In this document: piece after piece, positions 58,918 through 64,000 of the stretch
Position numbering within the stretch: the first letter of the stretch is position 1
Layout: each line of letters begins with the position of its first letter
NCBI RefSeq assembly: GCF_003696305.1
Contig: NZ_RFFK01000001.1
Coordinates: 840,180-904,179 of the forward strand
Reading direction: 5' to 3'
Length of the DNA: 64,000 bases
Source of the DNA: Pseudomonas sp. AOB-7
Lineage (GTDB): Bacteria; Pseudomonadota; Gammaproteobacteria; Pseudomonadales; Pseudomonadaceae
Translations under genes and position numbers: made by a program
The notes under the pieces: model-generated
Seen by the model: only the letters and a program-made list of their open reading frames with translations
Told to the model about the DNA's origin: nothing
Database searches by the model: none

Positions 58918-59866
58918 GCGACGGCGGCAGCGAACGGCGGCTGCGCAGCGACTGCGACGGCAGCTCGCCGAAGTAGCGACGGTAGAGGCCGGCGAAACGG
59001 CCGAAGTCCCACACGCCGAAGCGCGCGCAAATCTCGGTGATGGTCTCCCCCGCCGCCGCGTGCAGGATGGCGCGGCGAATCGCGTGCAGGCGGTGCTGCA
59101 TCAGGTAGCGGTGCGGGCTCATGCCCAGGTAGCGGGTGAACAGGTTGCGCAGCGTGCGCTCCGAGGTGTGGCAGGCCTGGCACAGGTCGGCGAGGTGCAG
59201 CGGGGTATCCGGCATGGCGTCGAGCAGTTCCAGGGCCCGGCGCAGTATCGACTGGTGGTTGTGCCGGCCAGCGGCGGCGGATGGCGCCGGCGTCACCGGC
59301 AACAGGCTGCGGAACACCCGGTCCAGCAGTTCGCCGCGCGCCGCGCACTCGGCCGCCGGGGCATGCAGCTCCTGCGGTGCACAGTGGTCGATGCGCAGCA
59401 GGCGCAGCGCCAGCCAGACCAGCGGCGCCAGGTCCTGCTGGGCCAGGCAGACCAGATTGCGTGCAAGCATCGAGGCGTCGAACTCGTCCTCGTGCTGCTG
59501 CGCCCAGCGCAGCACCAGTTCGCAGGACATGGCCACGGTCATCCAGCTCGCCGGCTGGCTGGCGTCGATATGGAACATCGCCTCGGGCACCATCCAGCCG
59601 ATCAGCCGCCGATCCAGGCGCTGGCCGCCCAGCACGGTACACTCGTGCCGGCTCAGGGGCAGGAAGATATTGAAGAAGCCGGGCAGGCCGACGCCGCTGT
59701 AGACGGTGCCGGCGCCCTCGCGGCCGAACATCAGGGCCACGCCGTCCAGCTCGACCACGCGCAAACGCCAGTCGCGCTGCTGCCGCGAACGCAGCACGTA
59801 ATGCCCCTCGACCCCGTACAAGGCCTCTTCGAACTCGTCGAAGTCGGCGCAGATCAGCCGGCTCAT
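58904..59866 (-). CDS. AraC-family transcriptional regulator
   Basis: A 320-residue regulator: N-terminal effector domain (residues 1-215, MSRLICADFDEFEEALYGVEGHYVLRS) and C-terminal AraC HTH (LADLCQACHTSERTLRNLFTRYLGMSP, then FGVWDFGRFAGLYRRYFGELPS). ATG 59866 is chosen because the open frame upstream is the tail of a broken MOSC gene. It overlaps the short AraC-type gene by 14 bp at the 3' end. Target unknown; the neighbouring hydrolase genes are candidates. Confidence 0.87.
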   Translation of the reverse strand: MSRLICADFDEFEEALYGVEGHYVLRSRQQRDWRLRVVELDGVALMFGREGAGTVYSGVGLPGFFNIFLPLSRHECTVLGGQRLDRRLIGWMVPEAMFHIDASQPASWMTVAMSCELVLRWAQQHEDEFDASMLARNLVCLAQQDLAPLVWLALRLLRIDHCAPQELHAPAAECAARGELLDRVFRSLLPVTPAPSAAAGRHNHQSILRRALELLDAMPDTPLHLADLCQACHTSERTLRNLFTRYLGMSPHRYLMQHRLHAIRRAILHAAAGETITEICARFGVWDFGRFAGLYRRYFGELPSQSLRSRRSLPPSLSQG

Positions 59867-59984
59867 GCTGCCCCCAGGAAAGCGCCCTGCGCCGGTACTG
59901 GACAGCCGCAGATCAACGCGCGAGTCCAGTGTAGAAGCATTCGTATCCGCTTGCCGCGCCGGCGATCGGTGGCCGGTGCGGCGT

Positions 59985-60387
59985 TTTTCGGCCGCGTCCC
60001 GGCCCTGCAGGCGGGGTGCCCAGTCCTCGACCTGGCCCTGCTCCAGCCGCCGCTCCAGGGTGCGCCGCCACGACGGCACCAGCGGCAGGGTCAGGCATTC
60101 GCGCAGCAGCTCGCTCTCCACCCGCTTGTCGAACAGCACCGCCGAGAGACGGCTCAGTGGCCAGTCGGCATGGGCGCGCTCGACCAGTCGCAGGTGCTCG
60201 CCGGCGCCGCCCCCCCTCTTGCAGCACCCGGTAGTACCAGCCGGTGCGCCCGGACTGCTGCACGCGCAGGGCCAGCGTAGCGACGCCGAAGCGGTCGCTT
60301 GTCGATGGCGCTGCGCGAACCCGGTCGGCTGAACGGCTGTGCGCGGCCGGTGAGCAGCGCGTCGAGACGAATACCGGGCAGGCTCAT
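59985..60387 (-). pseudogene. Decayed MOSC-domain gene
   Basis: Three fragments of a MOSC protein lie in order in three frames. From 60387: MSLPGIRLDALLTGRAQPF...SAIDK; then, after a jump near 60300, FGVATLALRVQQSGRTGWYYRVLQEG; then, after a C7 run at 60210-60216, LRLVERAHADWPLSRLSAVLFDKRV to EDWAPRLQG. A normal MOSC protein of about 225 residues has some 100 more between the first two parts, including the core, so an internal deletion plus a frameshift is inferred. No stop follows in the last frame before the AraC gene. Confidence 0.7.
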
Positions 60388-60488
60388 GTCGCCACCTCGG
60401 CGGCTTGATGTTCGCGACAGATCAGCGTCGCATCGGCGGGCGCCAGTCACTGCGCGTTCTGAGCGCCCCATCGTCGAGCGAGAACTAC

Positions 60489-60728
60489 ATGAACAGATAC
60501 CGACTCATGGTGCGCAAGGGCGCCAGGCTGTTGGGCCATTTCGAATCCGCTACCCCCTGGGCGCGGGAGGCCGTGCAAGACATCTCGCGCTGCCTGGCCG
60601 GCTCCGGCTACGACCTCGAACTGCTGGTGGCCGACGGCGAGCGGCGCCTGCTGGACTGCGCTCCGGATGGCATCCGCGTGCTCGCCAGCGAACCTCTGTT
60701 CAAGCGCACCGAGCTGCAGCCGTGGTGA
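60489..60728 (+). CDS. Small conserved protein of unknown function
   Basis: A 79-residue soluble protein (MNRYRLMVRKGARLLGHFES..., with DISRCLAGSGYDLELLVADGERRLL). Its composition and third-position GC are those of a coding gene. No domain recognised. It stands alone between the MOSC pseudogene and the nucleotidyltransferase gene. The upstream signal (GAGCGAGA) is a weak ribosome binding site. Confidence 0.6.
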   Translation: MNRYRLMVRKGARLLGHFESATPWAREAVQDISRCLAGSGYDLELLVADGERRLLDCAPDGIRVLASEPLFKRTELQPW

Positions 60729-60839
60729 CCGGGCGAGGCGCTCGCGGCGCCCGTGGCGGGTTATGCTGAGCCGTCTTCGCCCGCGCTTGCCGGCGGGCAA
60801 GACCCTTCGACCTCGCCACCCATGCAGTGGAAACCGCCC

Positions 60840-61433
60840 ATGGCCATGCCCGCCCCGCCCCTCGCCGTTGCCGCCCTGATGCTGGCCGCCGGCTACAGCC
60901 GCCGTTTCGGCGCCGACAAGCGCCGCGCGGCCCTGGCCGACGGCCACTCGCTGCTGACCGCCAGCCTGGCGCTGCCCTGCGCGGCGCTGGACGAGGTGTG
61001 GCTGGTGCTGCGCCCGGACGAGACGCCCGCCGGGCTGGGGCTGCCGGCAGCCGTGCGCATCGTCCAGGACCCGGCCAGCGCCCAGGGCATGGGCCATAGC
61101 CTGGCCGCCGGGGCGCGGCGCCTGTTGGCCGAATCGTCGGCGCAGGCCGTGGCGATCTTTCTCGCCGATATGCCGCGGATTCGCCGCGACAGCCTCGACG
61201 CCCTGCTGGCGCAAGCCGACGCCGAGTGCATCCTGCTGCCGAGCTATCGCGGCAGCCGCGGCCATCCGGTGCTGTTCGGCCGCCGCTTCTGGCCGCAGCT
61301 CGCCGCGCTGAGCGGCGACACGGGCGCCAAGTCGGTCATCCAGCAGCACCCGGGCGCGGTGCGGATTGTCGAGCTGGACGATCCGGGTCTGGTGCTGGAT
61401 GTCGACACCGCCGAGGACTGGCGCCGCCTTTAA
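60840..61433 (+). CDS. MobA/MocA-like nucleotidyltransferase
   Basis: A 197-residue NTP-transferase with the N-terminal nucleotide loop LMLAAGYSRRFGADKR and DADMPRI-like acidic motif (FLADMPRIRRD). The family includes MocA, which adds CMP to molybdopterin for hydroxylase-type molybdoenzymes, and MobA, which adds GMP. No molybdoenzyme gene is in the window. Start is uncertain among ATGs at 60822, 60840 and 60846. It overlaps the convergent LysR gene by 4 bp. Confidence 0.78.
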   Translation: MAMPAPPLAVAALMLAAGYSRRFGADKRRAALADGHSLLTASLALPCAALDEVWLVLRPDETPAGLGLPAAVRIVQDPASAQGMGHSLAAGARRLLAESSAQAVAIFLADMPRIRRDSLDALLAQADAECILLPSYRGSRGHPVLFGRRFWPQLAALSGDTGAKSVIQQHPGAVRIVELDDPGLVLDVDTAEDWRRL

Positions 61434-62320
61434 GCCTCGGCCCCCGCCTGGCGCATCAGCGTCTCGCTCAGCGCCTGGGCGGCGCGGGACAGCTGGTGCC
61501 CGGCCAGGTGCAGCAGGCCGACGCGGCGGGCGACCTGCGGCTCGCTCAGCGGCAGGCAGCGCGCGCCCAACTCCTCCATCTGCCGCCGGCATAGGCTGGG
61601 CACCGCGCTGACGCCCAGGCCCTCGGCGACCATGCGCCCCACCGTCACCAACTGATGGCTCTCGAAGGCCACCGGCAGCTTGCCGTGCGTGGCGATGACG
61701 CTGTCCTCCAGCAGCAGGCGCACCGCCGAGGGCCGCTGCAGGGTGATGAAGGGCTGTTCCAGCAGCTGCGCCCAGCTCAGCTCGGCGCAGGCGGCCAGGG
61801 CGCTGGCGGCCGGCACCACGGCGACGAAGCGGTCGTCGTACAGCGCGGTGAATTGCAGGCCGTCGAGGGTCGCCGGCTCGAAGGCGATGCCCAGCTCGAC
61901 GCGGCGGTCGCGTACCATCTCCAGCACCTGCTCGTTGATCACGTCGTGCACCGTCACCCCCACCCGCGGATGGGCGTCGCGGAAGGCGCGCAGCGCCGCC
62001 GGCAGGCGGTTGCCGGCGAACGAGGGCATGGCCGCCACCGCCACCCTGCCCAGCTGCAGGCTGAAGTGCTGGCGCAGCAGGTCCTCGGCGTTGTCCCAGT
62101 CGGCCAGCAGGCGCACGGCGATCGGCAGCAGGGTCTCGCCCTCGGGGGTCAGCGCCACGCTGCGGGTGGTGCGCACCAGCAACTGGCCGCCGAGCGACTC
62201 CTCCAGGTTCTTGATCGCCAGGCTCAGCGCCGGTTGCGACAGGTGCAGGCGTTCGCAGGCCTGGGCGAAGCTCAGGTTCTGCGCCACGGCGAGGAAGGCG
62301 CGCAGCTGCTTGACGGTCAT
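61430..62320 (-). CDS. dhcR: LysR-family regulator (DhcR-like)
   Basis: A 296-residue LysR regulator: N-terminal HTH (QLRAFLAVAQNLSFAQACERLHLSQPALSLAIKNLEESLG) and a substrate-binding domain. It is divergent from the CoA-transferase pair, as PA1998 (DhcR) is from dhcAB in P. aeruginosa carnitine catabolism, so control of that operon is likely. The symbol is by synteny. Confidence 0.82.
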   Translation of the reverse strand: MTVKQLRAFLAVAQNLSFAQACERLHLSQPALSLAIKNLEESLGGQLLVRTTRSVALTPEGETLLPIAVRLLADWDNAEDLLRQHFSLQLGRVAVAAMPSFAGNRLPAALRAFRDAHPRVGVTVHDVINEQVLEMVRDRRVELGIAFEPATLDGLQFTALYDDRFVAVVPAASALAACAELSWAQLLEQPFITLQRPSAVRLLLEDSVIATHGKLPVAFESHQLVTVGRMVAEGLGVSAVPSLCRRQMEELGARCLPLSEPQVARRVGLLHLAGHQLSRAAQALSETLMRQAGAEA

Positions 62321-62369
62321 TGATTTGCTTACCTGATTAATTCAGAGGAAAAACAAACTTAACAAATCA
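62321..62369. promoter_or_regulatory. Inverted repeat in the LysR / CoA-transferase control region
   Basis: TGATTTG (62321-62327) and CAAATCA (62363-62369) are a perfect inverted pair spanning an AT-rich 49-bp stretch directly upstream of the LysR ATG. It may hold the LysR site and overlapping promoters. Confidence 0.45.
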
Positions 62370-62424
62370 CTCCCCAGAGCTGAAGCTTGGCCTCACCCCG
62401 GATAACAACAAGAGGCACCCCGAG

Positions 62425-63123
62425 ATGAGCGGACTCGACAAGCGCGTCGGCAGCTATGAAGAAGCCCTGGACGGCCTGCAGGACGGCATGACCGTGCTGG
62501 CCGGCGGCTTCGGCCTGTGCGGTATCCCCGAAAACCTGATCAAAGAGATCCGCCGCCGCGGCGTGCGCGACCTCACCGTGGTGTCCAACAACTGCGGCGT
62601 CGACGGTTTCGGTCTCGGCGTGCTGCTGGAAGACCGGCAGATCCGCAAGATGGTCGCCTCCTACGTCGGCGAGAACGCGCTGTTCGAGCAGCAGCTGCTG
62701 TCCGGCGAGCTGGAAGTCGAACTGACCCCGCAGGGCAGCCTGGCCGAGAAGCTGCGCGCCGGCGGCGCCGGCATCCCCGCCTTCTTCACCGCCACCGGCT
62801 ACGGCACCCCGGTCGCCGAGGGCAAGGAGGCACGCGAGATCAACGGCCGCCACTACATCCTCGAGCCGGCCATCACCGGCGACTTCGCCATCGTCAAGGG
62901 CTGGAAGGCCGACCACTTCGGCAACGTGGTCTATCGCCACACCGCGCAGAACTTCAACCCGGTGGTGGCCACCGCCGGACGCATCACCGTGGTCGAGGTG
63001 GAGGAAATAGTCGAGCCCGGCGAGCTGGACCCGACGCAGATCCACACCCCCGGCATCTACGTCGACCGGCTGATCTGCGGCAGCTTCGAAAAACGCATCG
63101 AAAAACGCACCCTGCGCGCCTGA
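62425..63123 (+). CDS. dhcA: 3-oxoacid (dehydrocarnitine-type) CoA-transferase subunit A
   Basis: A 232-residue alpha subunit of family I CoA-transferases: [18 protein letters not shown] (the glycine loop), [22 protein letters not shown] and [16 protein letters not shown]. The pair moves CoA between succinyl- or acetyl-CoA and a 3-oxoacid. By similarity and order with PA1999-PA2001 the likely acid is 3-dehydrocarnitine, though acetoacetate or 3-oxoadipate transferases look alike. It starts the operon opposite the LysR gene, 12 bp before subunit B. Confidence 0.87.
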   Translation: MSGLDKRVGSYEEALDGLQDGMTVLAGGFGLCGIPENLIKEIRRRGVRDLTVVSNNCGVDGFGLGVLLEDRQIRKMVASYVGENALFEQQLLSGELEVELTPQGSLAEKLRAGGAGIPAFFTATGYGTPVAEGKEAREINGRHYILEPAITGDFAIVKGWKADHFGNVVYRHTAQNFNPVVATAGRITVVEVEEIVEPGELDPTQIHTPGIYVDRLICGSFEKRIEKRTLRA

Positions 63124-63135
63124 GGAGAGACGACC

Positions 63136-63792
63136 ATGGCTTTGACCCGTGAACAGATGGCCCAGCGCGTCGCCCGCGAACTGCAGGACGGCTACTACGT
63201 CAACCTCGGCATCGGCATCCCCACCCTGGTGGCCAACTACGTGCCCGAGGGTATGCAGGTGATGCTGCAGTCGGAGAACGGCCTGCTCGGCATGGGCGCC
63301 TTCCCGACGGAAGCCGAGGTCGACGCCGATATGATCAACGCCGGCAAGCAGACCGTCACCGCGGTCAAGGGCGCATCGATCTTCAGCTCGGCCGAGTCCT
63401 TCGCCATGATCCGCGGCGGCCACGTCGACCTGACCGTGCTCGGCGCCTTCGAGGTGGACGTGCGCGGCAACATCGCCTCGTGGATGATCCCCGGCAAGCT
63501 GGTCAAGGGCATGGGCGGCGCCATGGATCTGGTGGCCGGCGCCGACAACATCATCGTCACCATGACCCACGCCTCCAAGGACGGCGAGTCCAAGCTGCTG
63601 GAGCACTGCAGCCTACCGCTGACCGGCTGCGGCTGCATCCGCAAGGTGCTGACCGACCTGGCCTACCTGGAAATCGAGAACCACGCCTTCGTCCTGCGCG
63701 AGCGCGCGCCGGGGGTGAGCGTCGAGGAAATCGTCGCCAAGACCGCCGGCAAGCTGATCGTGCCCGACCACGTGCCGGAAATGAGCTTCTAA
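63136..63792 (+). CDS. dhcB: 3-oxoacid (dehydrocarnitine-type) CoA-transferase subunit B
   Basis: A 218-residue beta subunit with the catalytic Glu in QSENGLLGMG (near residue 50), GIGIPTLVANYVPEG and GGHVDLTVLGAFEVD. It follows subunit A by 12 bp with AGGAGAG upstream. A terminator comes 10 bp after its stop, ahead of the thiolase gene. Confidence 0.88.
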   Translation: MALTREQMAQRVARELQDGYYVNLGIGIPTLVANYVPEGMQVMLQSENGLLGMGAFPTEAEVDADMINAGKQTVTAVKGASIFSSAESFAMIRGGHVDLTVLGAFEVDVRGNIASWMIPGKLVKGMGGAMDLVAGADNIIVTMTHASKDGESKLLEHCSLPLTGCGCIRKVLTDLAYLEIENHAFVLRERAPGVSVEEIVAKTAGKLIVPDHVPEMSF

Positions 63793-63801
63793 GTTGTCTA
63801 C

Positions 63802-63845
63802 CGTCTCGAAGGCGCCACCACGCACGGCGTCTTCGGGGCGTTTTT
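63802..63845 (+). terminator. Terminator after dhcB
   Basis: 15-base arms (63802-63816 and 63826-63840) pair fully if G-U wobbles are allowed, nine-base loop, then TTTTT. Confidence 0.8.
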
Positions 63846-63874
63846 AGTTCGGCCAGATGGGGCTTGTGGCAGAG

Positions 63875-63908
63875 GCTTTAGCCGCGACTGGAAACTCGCC
63901 GCTAAAGC
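63875..63908. repeat. REP-type hairpin before the thiolase gene
   Basis: GCTTTAGC (63875-63882) and GCTAAAGC (63901-63908), within a GTGGCAGAGGCTTTAGCCGCGA context, match the common Pseudomonas REP style. Confidence 0.65.
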
Positions 63909-63972
63909 GCCTCCCGCGGCTCTGGTATCGCACTGCAGCGTGGAGCGATTCGCTCTCGCCTAGGAGTCAAGC

Positions 63973-64000
63973 ATGCAAGACGTCGTCATAGTCGCCGCCA
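63973..64000 (+). CDS. atoB: Acetyl-CoA acetyltransferase, start only (partial)
   Basis: Nine codons, MQDVVIVAA, behind TAGGAG, run off the window. This is the usual start of thiolases, and a thiolase (atoB) follows dhcAB in P. aeruginosa. Only context and nine residues support it. Confidence 0.6.

Overview
The window is GC-rich (about 65-70%) gamma-proteobacterial chromosome and almost certainly comes from a Pseudomonas. Three things say so: the tmRNA tag ANDDNYALAA; gene order like the P. aeruginosa blocks PA4366-PA4375 (sodB, bifA, LemA, imelysin icmP, di-heme oxidase, second imelysin, DUF1513, mexVW) and PA4570-PA4583 (small iron-induced protein, fklB, UPF0114, LonB-like protease, DksA-like, rtcB); and scattered Pseudomonas REP-type hairpins. 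Locus comparisons are from memory, not from a search.

Layout. 1-2474: end of a DUF4350 gene, then MoxR ATPase and DUF58 protein. 2749-5634: sodB and the c-di-GMP phosphodiesterase bifA. 5677-7156: LemA and a GIDE/EF-hand membrane protein. 7346-12504: a Fur-box-preceded iron locus (two imelysins, a di-heme cytochrome, a DUF1513 protein). 12830-18888: a chemoreceptor with a Pho-box-like promoter, then the mexVW efflux pump. 19025-34514: mostly housekeeping and stress genes (FKBP isomerase, iron-sulfur photolyase, LonB-like protease, KefB-like antiporter, RtcB ligase, hybrid sensor kinase). 34646-35002: ssrA tmRNA.

35296-52017 is the most interesting part, a catabolic island. A flavin-dependent oxygenase, two flavin reductases, an alpha/beta hydrolase, an aldehyde dehydrogenase, a succinate-semialdehyde dehydrogenase and a GntR/FCD regulator match in kind the trigonelline (N-methylnicotinate) pathway tgnA-E/tgnR described in Acinetobacter baylyi. 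The uptake gene is a BCCT betaine transporter, which fits a pyridine betaine. Six copies of a palindrome, ATGGTATACCAT with a conserved RTATT 5' flank, precede the BCCT gene, the DUF1185-hydrolase-dehydrogenase run, a RibB-like gene, a PotFGHI-type ABC transporter, the second flavin reductase and the oxygenase. This makes one regulon that adds transport and flavin supply to the known enzymes. A 141-bp MITE-like element lies just beyond its right edge.

52512-58305 carries a second accessory group: two isochorismatase-fold hydrolases, an NCS1 permease, two alpha/beta hydrolases and a six-bladed propeller protein, with two AraC-type regulators and a 54-bp inverted repeat. 59985-60387 is a decayed MOSC gene. 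The right end (61430-64000) is a LysR regulator divergent from a 3-oxoacid (dehydrocarnitine-type) CoA-transferase pair, followed by the start of a thiolase gene.
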